A DNA stretch of 64,000 bases from JAMXLJ01 sp036558745 (GCA_036558745.1 DATBEZ010000040.1:62001-126000); one strand, 5' to 3'; numbered from the stretch's first letter, positions 48,701 through 56,751 are shown. The notes: generated from the sequence alone by a model not told the origin. Translations and numbers: made by a program.

Positions 48701-48851
48701 GATCTCGTTCTCGGGAACGTCGGGAACGACGAGCGTCCTGGCGATCGTCACGGTGTCGAGCACCGCGACGCTCGGCGCCCGCACGGTCACGGTCACGAAC
48801 CCGGACGGCACGGTCGCCACGAAGGCGAGCGGCATCCAGGTGACGACGTAA
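45720..48851 (+). CDS. Secreted polysaccharide deacetylase-like protein (NodB/Agd3-like) with four IPT repeats
   Basis: Secreted protein of 1043 residues. Residues 1-35 form a signal peptide (RSAIVSVALVVMLVGASLAF). The central part has the metal-type signatures of deacetylases: VQVDDIFG (Asp276/Asp277) and SHTYSHMHLG (His367/His371), with ETRLDFEHI and HYIHQPN later. This pattern fits NodB-like enzymes and in particular the Agd3 (CE18) exopolysaccharide deacetylases; the Agd3 match is from memory of the family. From residue about 682 to the end there are four IPT/TIG immunoglobulin-like repeats of about 87 residues. ATG 45720 is chosen for its AAGGGG site; ATG 45702 is possible. A GH114 gene follows after a hairpin. 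Confidence 0.72.
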   Translation: MGRVLSRGRSAIVSVALVVMLVGASLAFTASTSSAVNATQRLDLRVLVVSDGSLTIEALAAAMDAEGVPYTKVTLSDPNRPTINAAFLSDTVSTGPRGKFEAVFLPNDNPFGVGSPEMAALTAYEQTFGVRQVDAYTFPSSNVGLTTTGGFEGSLDGVAAAVTPAGLTGPFNYLKGPVTVDNYDPNVSESYGYVAVPAPAAGQTFTPLVDAPIPGGTGRGSLLGVFNDGSREQLVMTLVANQYQTYFRLLTHGIITWATRGIHLGESRNYFTVQVDDIFGADSQWSVDANCTPNEDCPVGSTVTTPDIRMTAADVTNLVNWQNANNFKLTMVYNGEEAVVHDEDAGGSDPTDAAFFANKDQFPWISHTYSHMHLGCVQDLTVRPWVCQKDASGNIIWLDVASIEGEINNNITFAQQHALPINPTEIVTGEHSGLFYLPQEPIDNPNFITAVNATGLKTLAADASRDFNTRPVGNANTSPRYPMSLWYNVDTKASEVDEYNWLYNSRTQGGSGFCDDNPTIATCIPPLDVNTGFDSYIVPTETRLDFEHIITNDPRNHYIHQPNLTGDRILYPVLDSILGKYRGTFAANTPIVQPSFTDLTNVMINQKAWKNSGASAVTAYLLNGQVTIQSGDSASHAVPVTVPTGTTVNGAAFGDSYQGERSAWISVGTTPTVLTVPGTVAPTVTALNPASLPQGAANQTVTVTGTGFATGATVAFSGTGVIVNSVTVNSPTQLTLNVSVAATAALGARDVTVTNAGGLAGTLTGGFTVAGPLPTVTSLSPNAFGRGATNAATTITGTNFVTGATVTVSGTGVTVSGVTFNSATSLSALVTVSSTAATGARTVTVRNPDGGTGTCTNCLTVGTALAITSLSPTSRAQGATNQSITINGSGFATGATASFGAGITVNSVTVNSATKLTAVITVAPTATVGARTVTVNEPDGRTASRASGFTVTVKPSITSVSPASIRRGRLAIVTVNGAGFESGARLSFSGTGITISFSGTSGTTSVLAIVTVSSTATLGARTVTVTNPDGTVATKASGIQVTT

Positions 48852-48863
48852 CGCGACGACGAT

Positions 48864-48893
48864 GTCGCTCCCGCCGGCACGGGCGGGAGCGAC
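48864..48893 (+). terminator. Perfect 12-bp hairpin directly before the GH114 ribosome site
   Basis: GTCGCTCCCGCC (48864-48875) pairs with GGCGGGAGCGAC (48882-48893) around GGCACG. GGAGG at 48894-48898 follows at once and ATG 48904 six bases later. It can act as a partial terminator or as a structure that controls access to the ribosome site. Confidence 0.6.
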
Positions 48894-48903
48894 GGAGGAT
48901 CCG

Positions 48904-49851
48904 ATGATCGCGAGCGAACATCGTCGCGTGCTCCATCGCGTCGCGGTCCTCGTCGCAGCCCTGGTCGTGCTCGCGGGGGCGTGCTCCCGAACGGAGCACA
49001 CGTCTCCACCGCCCCGTCCGGGTCCGCCGTCGAGGCCGATCCCGCCGTCGAGGCCGGCGCCACCGGCGACCACGAATGTCTGGACGCCGCGTCCGGGGAC
49101 GACGTGGCAGTGGCAGATCACCGGCACCGTGGATACGAGCGTCTCGCCGGCGACGATGTTCGACGTCGACCTCAGCGACGCGATGCCGAGCGCGCGCACG
49201 GCGCAGGTCCCCGGGTTCGGCGCGGTGACGTGGCCGGCAGGCGTGAACGCCGGGATCATCCCGCGCTTGCACGCGATGGGAAAGACCGTCATCTGCTACA
49301 TGGACTCGGGCGCGTTCGAGTCGTACCGCCCCGACGCCAAGTTGTTCCCCGCGTCGGTGATCGGAAGCGGGACGGGCTGGGACGGCGAGCGGTGGTTGGA
49401 TCTCCGGCCTGCGGCCCGGTCACGCTTCGCGCCGATCGTCTGGTCGCGAATGGACGTCGCGCGCAGCATCGGGTGCGACGGCGTCGAACCGGACCAGAAC
49501 AACCCCATCGGGAACGATCCGGGGTTCCCGATCACCGTGGCCGACCAGACCTCGTGGTATCTCGAGGTCGCGCGTCAAGCGCACGCGCGCCATCTCTCGG
49601 TCGGGATGAAGAACGGGATCGAGAGCATCAACCGGTCGACGGTGAGCGCGTTCGACTGGGCGCTGAACGAGGAGTGCTTCCAGTACGACGAGTGCGAAGC
49701 GCTGCTGCCCTTCGTCGGCGCCGGCAAGGCGGTGTTTCAGGTCGAGTACCAAGGGGACCCGGCCACCATTTGCCCCGTGGCGCGTCGGGACGGGTTCTCT
49801 TCCATGAAGAAGCGGCTCGAGCTCGATAGCTGGCGGCAGCCTTGCTTCTAG
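48904..49851 (+). CDS. GH114 endo-alpha-1,4-polygalactosaminidase lipoprotein
   Basis: Glycoside hydrolase of 315 residues in the GH114 family, the fold of fungal Ega3 and of the hydrolase domain of PelA, which cut alpha-1,4-linked GalN/GalNAc chains. The N-terminus is a lipoprotein signal (LVAALVVLAGAC, Cys27) followed by a proline-rich linker. The domain begins at TTWQWQITGTVD; VICYMDSGAFES (Asp134) and CDGVEPDQNN (Glu195/Asp197) are the expected catalytic and binding regions. It should act at the outer face of the membrane, trimming or releasing the polymer made by the PelF/PelG-like protein encoded next. Confidence 0.86.
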   Translation: MIASEHRRVLHRVAVLVAALVVLAGACSRTEHTSPPPRPGPPSRPIPPSRPAPPATTNVWTPRPGTTWQWQITGTVDTSVSPATMFDVDLSDAMPSARTAQVPGFGAVTWPAGVNAGIIPRLHAMGKTVICYMDSGAFESYRPDAKLFPASVIGSGTGWDGERWLDLRPAARSRFAPIVWSRMDVARSIGCDGVEPDQNNPIGNDPGFPITVADQTSWYLEVARQAHARHLSVGMKNGIESINRSTVSAFDWALNEECFQYDECEALLPFVGAGKAVFQVEYQGDPATICPVARRDGFSSMKKRLELDSWRQPCF

Positions 49852-50181
49852 GCCAACAACAGCAGCACTGCGTTGCGTGGTGTTCACTCACAATGCACCT
49901 TGAATGGTTGAAGATCACAGTGCGTGAGTTCTACCGTGAACACGGGTGAGAGCGTCGGTGGTCGTGGGCGGGCGACCACCATTCGTGGCGCGGAGGACCG
50001 CCGGCACACGGGCGATCACTGGGGCAGGGTCGGGGCGGACACCAGCCGTCCCGTTGGGACTGGGTTCGGTCAGCCGAAGCCTATGGCCGCGCGCGCATTC
50101 AGCCGAATGCGTTGGCCGCGTCCGCGTTCCGAATCTGCCTCGTCGAACACCCCACTGCCAGGTCAATGAGGCGACGGAGCA
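49852..50181. other. 330-bp gap without a gene, containing an inverted repeat
   Basis: No convincing gene on either strand. GTGTTCAC (49880-49887) and GTGAACAC (49936-49943) form an 8-bp inverted repeat 48 bases apart, compatible with a paired operator or a long-range structure. The region is somewhat less GC-rich than its surroundings near 49860-49950 and probably holds the promoter for the glycosyltransferase operon. Confidence 0.45.
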
Positions 50182-53100
50182 ATGGTGTATAGCGCTGACA
50201 GCTGGGAGCCCCAACTCCAGCTTGCACGCGCGCCCGAAGATCTGGTGCAGACCGCCCCGGTCGCGGTCCTCGATCAGGTCCGCGTGCTCCTCGTCACCGA
50301 GTCGACGTACCCGTACTATTGGGGCGGGGTGAGCACGTGGTGCGACCGCCTCGTGCACGACGTGCGCGACGCTCGGTTCAGCGTCTTCACGATCGTGCCC
50401 GACTCGCGTCTACTGCCGCTGTTCCCCTTCCCGAGCAACGTGGACGAGATCCGCACGGTGCCCATCTGGGGTGTGCGGGACACGCACGAATGGCGTCGTG
50501 ACATTGGGCTCCGCGAGCTGCGCCGTCGTCGTCGCGCGACCGAGGACTCGTTGCGCGAGACGTTCATTCCGGCATTGGCGGAGCTGATCCAGTGCCTCGT
50601 CGCGCCCGAAGGGGATCCGCTTCGACTGGCGGCGGCGTTCCACGCGATCTACCGCTGCGCGTGCGCCGCCGACTTCGACAGCGCGATCCGGTCGCGCGAG
50701 GTGACGACCGCGATCATCGAGCTCGCGCAGGCGGCGTTCCCACTTCTCGCCGCGCAGCATGGCTATCCCGAGATGCCGCTGCAACTGGCGGAGCTCACGC
50801 GCGCGGTGCAGCTGCTGAGCGGATGGTTGTCGCCGCTCGCCGAGGAGCTTCCCGCGTGCGACGTCGTGCACGCGACGATGGCCGGGATCTCGGGTGTCAT
50901 CGGCGTCGTCGCGAAGGTCGACCAGGGAGCCGGCTTCCTGCTCACCGAGCACGGCGTGTACCTGCGCGAGCGGTACCTTGCCGAGTCGTCGACGGGCGAC
51001 AGCCTCTTCCTCAAGCTGCTCAGCCTTCGGTTCGCGCGCCGGACGACCGAGATGGCGTACCACTTCGCGGATCTCGTCTCGCCCTGCTGCGACTACAACC
51101 AACGGTGGGAGCTGCGCAACGGCGTGACGCCGGACAAGCTCCAGACGATCTACTACGGCATCGATGGCGAGGCGTTCCAGCCCGCGCCGAAGCCCGAGCT
51201 GCTGCAGGACGTCCCGGTCGTCGTGTGGGCGGGGCGCATCAACCCGCTCAAGGATGTCGAGACGCTTCTGCGCGCGGCTGCGGTGGTACATACCCAGCGA
51301 CCCGACGTGCGGTTCCGCCTGCACGGCAGCCCGCCGGCGGAGGACGCGGCGTACTACGAGGAGTGCCTCGCGCTGCGCGGCGCGCTGAGCCTCGACGACA
51401 CGGTCGAGTTCTGCGGCTTCTCGGACCATCCGGCGATGGCGTACAACGAGGCCGACGTCGTCGTGTTGTCCAGCATCTCGGAAGGCTTCCCGAACTCGAC
51501 GCTCGAAGCCATGCTCTGCGCGAAGCCGGTCGTCGCGACGGCGGTCGGCGGTGTGCGCGAGCAGCTCGCCGACACCGGGCTCACCGTCGAGCCGCGCAAC
51601 CCGGCTGCGTTGGGCGGCAGCATCCTCGAGCTCATCGAGGACCCGGACCGGGCCGTCTCGCTCGGTCGCCGCGCACGTGACCGCGCGGTCGAGGAGTTCC
51701 ACCCGGAGATGGTCCGCGACGCGCACGTCGAGGTGTACCGCCGGCTCGCGCAGCACGACGAGGAGCCGGCCGGCGGGACCGGGCCCGTCAACGGTTGGCA
51801 CTCCCTGTTCGCGCGCAATCCGGTCGAAGGTCGGCTCCGGAGCCTGAGCTTCGTCCGCTCGAGGACCAGCGTCGTGGCGTCACCGGCTCCCGGGCGTGTG
51901 CTGACCGTCGCGCCCGAGCGCATGGAGGTCGTCGACGCGATCGTCTCGCGTGTCGCGAGCGCGGTCCCGTTGCCGATCGAGGCGCTCGAGGTCGCGGCGG
52001 TGCTCGAGTCCATGGGGATCACCGACCCGGTCGCGCAGCGCCTCGGTGTCGACGACACGTTTGCGCTCGCCGACATCGTCTACGCGTCGCTCCGGACGCG
52101 CGCGCCCGGCGAACCGACGCGCAATGTGCAGGCGATCCTGCCGCTCACGTCACCCGAGCCCCGGCGCGGCCGCATCCCGATCGCGGGCTTGCTGCCGCCC
52201 TTGCTCGTGCTCGCGCTCGTCCAGACGTTCGTCGGCCGTGAAGGCTGGGATGCCGCGCGCGTGCTCGCGCTGAGCCTCGGCGCGGCCGCGGCGATGCTCG
52301 TCGCCAGCACCTTCTTCCAGGGCCTGACCGGCCGGACGTCCGCATACCTGGCCCGCAACGACAAGGGCAGCGCGCTCCGGACTCTCGCGCTCGGGCTGCG
52401 CGCCAGCACGCTCGTTGCGCTCGTCACGGCGGCCGGCATCTCAGGTGTGGTTCTGCGGACGACGTGGATCGAGCGCGGTCCGGCGGTCGCGTTCATGGCG
52501 ACACTCGTCGTGCTCGCCCCGCTGTGGTTCCTCGCCGCTGCGCTCGCGATGGTTCGGGCGTCGGTCTGGATCCTCGTCAGCCTGGGCGAGGGTGCGGTCG
52601 TCGCCGTCAGCGCCGACCGATGGTTGAGCGGCAACGTGTCGTGGCACCTGGGCGGCGCGTGTGCGATCGGCGGGCTGGTGAGCACGCTGATGCTCTTCAT
52701 CGCGCTGCGGGTCCGCCTCGCCGAGCGTGACGGCAACAAGCGCGGGCCGGTGCACCTGCCGTCGCTGCGCTTCATGGTCCACGAGGCCGCGGCCTACGGC
52801 GCGCAGGGCGCGTTGCTGCTCGTGCTCGTGCTCCTGCCGTACTTCCTCGGCTGGATCGGCACGCGGAACCTCGGCGCGCACTGGCTCGACGCGTTCGCAG
52901 GCGTGCAGCGCGGGCTCACACTGGCGATGGTTCCGGCGCTCCTCGCGAGCGTCATGACGGAGCGCACGGTGTTGCGCGCATGGCGACGCGCGTGGACGCT
53001 CCAGGAGCTGAGCGGCCTCACAGCCGTCGAGGGCTTCGCGGGCGGGATGACCGCGTACTGCCGTCGGGAGCGGCGGCGTTACCTCATCGTGCTCGGCATC

Positions 53101-53472
53101 GTGACACTTCTCGTCGGTGCGACGGTGGTGGCGCTCGACCGCACGGGTGCGTCGATCTCGCCGCTGGGCTCGGCTTCGGACGGACGCACGCTCGCGGTGT
53201 TCCTCGGCGCGCTGGGCGCCTTCGCGCTCATCGGTCTCGGCCAGTTCCACGTGATGATCCTGCTCACGCTGGTCCGCCCGGGCCTCGCGGCGCGAGCCGA
53301 GCTGCTCGGGCTGCTCGTGATGGTGGGCGTGGGACTGCCGTTGGTGCTCGCCGGATACCAGTTCCTCGTCGTCGGCTGCGCGCTCGGCGGCCTGACCTTC
53401 GCGTTCGCCGCGAGCCGGGCCGCGATGGCGCTGCTGCGGAACGCACACCACTCGTTCGTTGCGGCCGTGTGA
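50182..53472 (+). CDS. PelF-like glycosyltransferase fused to PelG-like membrane protein
   Basis: Protein of 1096 residues with two parts. Residues about 30-535 are a GT4 glycosyltransferase with the PelF pattern: VLLVTESTYPYYWGGVSTW near the start, FLLTEHGVYLRERYL near 255, VVWAGRINPLKDVETLL near 345 and the donor-site motif SEGFPNSTLEAMLCAKPVV near 433. Residues about 660-1090 contain about a dozen membrane segments, as in PelG, the exporter-like partner of PelF. A linker of about 120 residues joins them. In known Pel operons these are separate genes. The predicted task is to polymerise UDP-GalNAc in the cytoplasm and move the chain across the membrane. Confidence 0.82.
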   Translation: MVYSADSWEPQLQLARAPEDLVQTAPVAVLDQVRVLLVTESTYPYYWGGVSTWCDRLVHDVRDARFSVFTIVPDSRLLPLFPFPSNVDEIRTVPIWGVRDTHEWRRDIGLRELRRRRRATEDSLRETFIPALAELIQCLVAPEGDPLRLAAAFHAIYRCACAADFDSAIRSREVTTAIIELAQAAFPLLAAQHGYPEMPLQLAELTRAVQLLSGWLSPLAEELPACDVVHATMAGISGVIGVVAKVDQGAGFLLTEHGVYLRERYLAESSTGDSLFLKLLSLRFARRTTEMAYHFADLVSPCCDYNQRWELRNGVTPDKLQTIYYGIDGEAFQPAPKPELLQDVPVVVWAGRINPLKDVETLLRAAAVVHTQRPDVRFRLHGSPPAEDAAYYEECLALRGALSLDDTVEFCGFSDHPAMAYNEADVVVLSSISEGFPNSTLEAMLCAKPVVATAVGGVREQLADTGLTVEPRNPAALGGSILELIEDPDRAVSLGRRARDRAVEEFHPEMVRDAHVEVYRRLAQHDEEPAGGTGPVNGWHSLFARNPVEGRLRSLSFVRSRTSVVASPAPGRVLTVAPERMEVVDAIVSRVASAVPLPIEALEVAAVLESMGITDPVAQRLGVDDTFALADIVYASLRTRAPGEPTRNVQAILPLTSPEPRRGRIPIAGLLPPLLVLALVQTFVGREGWDAARVLALSLGAAAAMLVASTFFQGLTGRTSAYLARNDKGSALRTLALGLRASTLVALVTAAGISGVVLRTTWIERGPAVAFMATLVVLAPLWFLAAALAMVRASVWILVSLGEGAVVAVSADRWLSGNVSWHLGGACAIGGLVSTLMLFIALRVRLAERDGNKRGPVHLPSLRFMVHEAAAYGAQGALLLVLVLLPYFLGWIGTRNLGAHWLDAFAGVQRGLTLAMVPALLASVMTERTVLRAWRRAWTLQELSGLTAVEGFAGGMTAYCRRERRRYLIVLGIVTLLVGATVVALDRTGASISPLGSASDGRTLAVFLGALGAFALIGLGQFHVMILLTLVRPGLAARAELLGLLVMVGVGLPLVLAGYQFLVVGCALGGLTFAFAASRAAMALLRNAHHSFVAAV

Positions 53473-53515
53473 TGGGGCGCGGCGTGAGATCCAGGGCGGA
53501 AAGGGCAGGGAACCG

Positions 53516-54988
53516 ATGACCACACTCGAAGCACGCGTCGATCACGGCGCTCCACGGGCGGTGCCGCTGGCAGCAGCGGGCGACCGCCTCCTCGACCGCA
53601 TTGCGACACGACGGGCACGGGTCGCGGTCGTGGGCCTCGGCTACGTCGGGCTCCCGCTCGCGGTCGCCTTCGGCGAAGCCGGGTTCCGCGTGACCGGGCT
53701 CGACGTCGATCCGACGCGCATTGCGACGCTCAACTCGGGCGAGAGCTACATCGAGGACATCGCGAGCGAACGGGTCGCTGCGCTCACGACACGGCGTGAC
53801 CGCGACAAGCGTCGGAACGGAAACGGACAGGCGAACGGGCGCAAGGCGGACCGGAACCACAATGGCAACGGTGCGTTGTGTCGCGGGTCGTTGTGGGCGA
53901 CGACCGACGCCGAGGCGCTGCGCGACGTCGACGCGGTGATCATCTGCGTGCCGACGCCGCTCTCGCGGACGAAGGACCCGGACCTCTCCTACGTCGTCAT
54001 CGCGGCCGACGACGTCGCGAGCCGGCTGCATCCCGGAACGCTCGTCGTGCTCGAGAGCACGACGTACCCGGGCACGACGGAGGAGGTCGTGCTGCCCCGG
54101 CTGGCAGGAACCGAGTCCGGCGGACCGCCGCGGGTCGTGGGGCGCGACTTCTTTCTCGCGTTCTCGCCCGAGCGGATCGACCCCGGACGCACCGACTACT
54201 CGGTGCACAACACGCCGAAGGTGATCGGCGGCGTGACGCCGGCGTGCCTCACGGTCGCCGAGGCGCTCTACTCCTCGGTGATCGAGCGCACGGTGCCGGT
54301 CTCGCAGCCGAAGGCGGCCGAGATGGTCAAGCTGCTCGAGAACACGTTCCGGGCCGTGAACATCGCGCTGGTCAACGAGATCGCGATCATCTGCGACCGT
54401 CTCGACGTCGACGTGTGGGAGGTCATCGAGGCTGCGAAGACGAAGCCGTTCGGCTTCGTGCCCTTCTACCCGGGGCCGGGCCTCGGTGGGCACTGCATCC
54501 CGATCGACCCGCAGTACCTGGCGTGGAAGCTGCGCACCCTCAACTACAACGCTCGGTTCATCCAGCTCGCGGAGGAGATCAACTTCGCGATGCCCACGCA
54601 CGTCGTCACGAAGGTGGGTGACGCGTTGAACGTGCGGGGCAAGGCGCTCAAGGGCTCACGGGTGCTCGTGCTCGGTGCGGCGTACAAGGCCGACGTTGGC
54701 GACACGCGGGAGTCGCCCGCCGTCGACATCATCGAGCTGCTCGCGAACAAGGGCGCGGAGGTCGTCTACCACGACCCGCACGTGCCCGAGCTGGTCGTCG
54801 GCGGGTACCGGCGCACCAGCGTGAGCCTCGACCGCGACGAGCTGGCTCGGGCCGACTGCGTGCTGGTGGTCACCGCGCACCACACGTACGACTGGGAGTT
54901 CGTCGTCGCGAACAGCGAGCTCGTGGTGGACACACGGAACGCGACCCGCGAGGTGGGCAGCGTGTTGGACAACTGCGTCCGTATCTAG
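53516..54988 (+). CDS. UDP-sugar dehydrogenase (UDP-HexNAc 6-dehydrogenase type)
   Basis: Nucleotide-sugar dehydrogenase of 490 residues. The NAD motif is VVGLGYVGLPLAVAFGEAGF near residue 38. The catalytic Cys327 is in GPGLGGHCIPIDPQYLAWK, the loop type of WbpA-like UDP-HexNAc dehydrogenases rather than the GGSCFPKD of UDP-glucose dehydrogenase. A polar insertion rich in Asn, Gly and Arg lies at about residues 92-118 (RRNGNGQANG), absent from typical members. It would supply a UDP-hexosaminuronic acid. It follows the PelFG-like gene by 43 bp and is likely in the same operon. Confidence 0.86.
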   Translation: MTTLEARVDHGAPRAVPLAAAGDRLLDRIATRRARVAVVGLGYVGLPLAVAFGEAGFRVTGLDVDPTRIATLNSGESYIEDIASERVAALTTRRDRDKRRNGNGQANGRKADRNHNGNGALCRGSLWATTDAEALRDVDAVIICVPTPLSRTKDPDLSYVVIAADDVASRLHPGTLVVLESTTYPGTTEEVVLPRLAGTESGGPPRVVGRDFFLAFSPERIDPGRTDYSVHNTPKVIGGVTPACLTVAEALYSSVIERTVPVSQPKAAEMVKLLENTFRAVNIALVNEIAIICDRLDVDVWEVIEAAKTKPFGFVPFYPGPGLGGHCIPIDPQYLAWKLRTLNYNARFIQLAEEINFAMPTHVVTKVGDALNVRGKALKGSRVLVLGAAYKADVGDTRESPAVDIIELLANKGAEVVYHDPHVPELVVGGYRRTSVSLDRDELARADCVLVVTAHHTYDWEFVVANSELVVDTRNATREVGSVLDNCVRI

Positions 54989-55021
54989 GGCGGCTACGGA
55001 TCGAGGAGAGGGCTGAGAAGC

Positions 55022-56053
55022 ATGGACACGACGACTGGGCAGGGCGTCGGGGAATCGCGGCGGGTCGTGATCACCGGGGGGGCCGGGTTCATCGGTGGTC
55101 ACATGGCGGAGTCGCTGTTGGCGCGAGGTGACGAGGTGGTCGCGATCGACAACCTCTCGACCGGGCGCGTCGACAACGTCGCCGCGGTGTTGGACCACCC
55201 GCGGTTCACGTTGGTCGAAGGAGACGTGCTGGACGGACCCGTCTTGCGCGACGTGATGCAAGAGGCGGACGTCATCATCCACCTCGCGGCGGCGGTCGGT
55301 GTGCAGCTGATCGTCGACGATCCGATGCACACCATCCGCACCAACATCCGCGGGACCGAGGTGGTGCTCGACGCGGCGGCCGAGGTCGGCGCGAAGGTGA
55401 TGATCGCGTCGACGTCGGAGGTGTACGGCAAGGCGCCGGTTCCCTCCGCCGAGAACGACGACGTCGTGCTCGGCGCGACGCGCAACCACCGGTGGGCCTA
55501 CGCGGCGTCGAAGATGGTCGACGAGTTCCTCGGCCTTGCGTACAACACGCAACTGGGGCTTCCCGTGGTCGTGTTCCGGCTGTTCAACACGGTCGGTCCG
55601 CGTCAGACCGGGCGGTACGGCATGGTCGTTCCGCGCTTCGTGCGGGCCGCCGTGCAGGGAGAGCCGATCCCCGTGCACGGCGACGGCCAGCAGTCGCGCT
55701 GCTTCCTGCACGCGCGTGATGCGGTCGATGCGATCATCCGTCTGTCGCATCGGCCGGAGGCGGTCGGCGAGGTCTTCAACATCGGCCAGACCGAGTCGGT
55801 CACCATCCTGGAGCTCGCCGAGCGCGTCAACGCGGCAGTGCGCGAGCGCGGCGGTCCCGGCGGACCGATCGAGTTCGTTCCCTACGAGGAGGCGTTCGGA
55901 CCGGGCTTCGAGGACATGCGGCGCCGTATGCCCGACACGACGAAGGTGCGCGAGCTGACGGGTTGGCGCGCGCAGTGCACGCTGGACGACATCCTCTCCG
56001 ACGTCATCGAGCGCGAGATGCAGTTCGAGGGCGTCGTCGCTCAGGCGGGCTGA
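55022..56053 (+). CDS. UDP-hexose(NAc) 4-epimerase (extended SDR)
   Basis: NAD-dependent epimerase of 343 residues. The N-terminal GxxGxxG motif is GGAGFIGGHMAESLL (residues 18 onward), the serine strand is ASTSEVYG, and the catalytic pair Tyr160/Lys164 is in YAASKMVDEF. HDGQQ-type and HARDAVDAIIRL segments match the UDP-GlcNAc/UDP-Glc 4-epimerase group (GalE, WbpP, PelX). In Pel and fungal galactosaminogalactan pathways such an epimerase supplies UDP-GalNAc. It starts 33 bp after the dehydrogenase and ends the locus. Confidence 0.86.
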   Translation: MDTTTGQGVGESRRVVITGGAGFIGGHMAESLLARGDEVVAIDNLSTGRVDNVAAVLDHPRFTLVEGDVLDGPVLRDVMQEADVIIHLAAAVGVQLIVDDPMHTIRTNIRGTEVVLDAAAEVGAKVMIASTSEVYGKAPVPSAENDDVVLGATRNHRWAYAASKMVDEFLGLAYNTQLGLPVVVFRLFNTVGPRQTGRYGMVVPRFVRAAVQGEPIPVHGDGQQSRCFLHARDAVDAIIRLSHRPEAVGEVFNIGQTESVTILELAERVNAAVRERGGPGGPIEFVPYEEAFGPGFEDMRRRMPDTTKVRELTGWRAQCTLDDILSDVIEREMQFEGVVAQAG

Positions 56054-56061
56054 GCCCGCGC

Positions 56062-56751
56062 TCATCCGCCCCGGCCGGCGAGACGCGCGGGGATCCATGC
56101 CGTGAGGACCCCGCGCAACTCGCCGGTTGCTTCGAGCAACAGGTGCCCCGCGCCCGGAAGGATCACGACCTCGCCGTGACCGGTGAGGCCGCGCACGATC
56201 ATGCTCGTCTCGGGCGGGAGGATCTCGTCGCGGTCGCCGTGCAGGAGCAGGAGCGGGGTGTCGCCGAGCTCGGACGCGTCCTCGCATCCGGCTGACTGCG
56301 TCGAGAGGGTGACGACACCGACCGCGTGCCGCCCGAGCACGATGCCGGCCTGGATCGCGACCGCACCACCGAACGAGTGGCCCATCGTGACGAAGCGACG
56401 CCCGCCGTGCTGGTACGCGAGCTGCGCGGCGGCCGCGAGGTCCTGCACGCAACGACCGAGATCGTTCGGCTTGCGATAGCCGACGCGCAGCGTCGCGATC
56501 CCTTCCGACGCGAACGCCGTCCCGAGGTCGTGATAGAGGCCCTCGGCCGGGCCGAGCAACGAGCCCATCCCGCCGCCGCACGCGATGACGACGCGCTCGC
56601 ACGGTCGCGGGCCGTGCCAGAGCACGGTGAGCAGGCCCGTCATCGTGTAGAGCTCGAGGTGGCGCAGGTCGGGACCGATCTCGACGTCCTGCAACGCGAG
56701 GGGCGCCAGGACGTCGAGCGGCGAGCGGTTCCCGCCCGCTTCCTCGCTCAT
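56062..56751 (-). CDS. Alpha/beta hydrolase, dienelactone-hydrolase-like
   Basis: Soluble hydrolase of 229 residues. The nucleophile elbow is MGHSFGGAVA, the acid is in LLLLHGDRDEILPP, and the His is in PGAGHLLLEA, so the Ser-Asp-His triad is complete. It resembles small esterases and dienelactone hydrolases. The gene converges on the epimerase with nine bases between stops. No link to the polysaccharide locus is shown by the sequence. Confidence 0.82.
   Translation of the reverse strand: MSEEAGGNRSPLDVLAPLALQDVEIGPDLRHLELYTMTGLLTVLWHGPRPCERVVIACGGGMGSLLGPAEGLYHDLGTAFASEGIATLRVGYRKPNDLGRCVQDLAAAAQLAYQHGGRRFVTMGHSFGGAVAIQAGIVLGRHAVGVVTLSTQSAGCEDASELGDTPLLLLHGDRDEILPPETSMIVRGLTGHGEVVILPGAGHLLLEATGELRGVLTAWIPARLAGRGG

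Noticed and set aside
49924..50169. Small plus-strand reading frame of 81 codons in the gap before the PelFG-like gene
   Set aside because: No ribosome site, no family pattern, and overlapping competing frames of equal quality.
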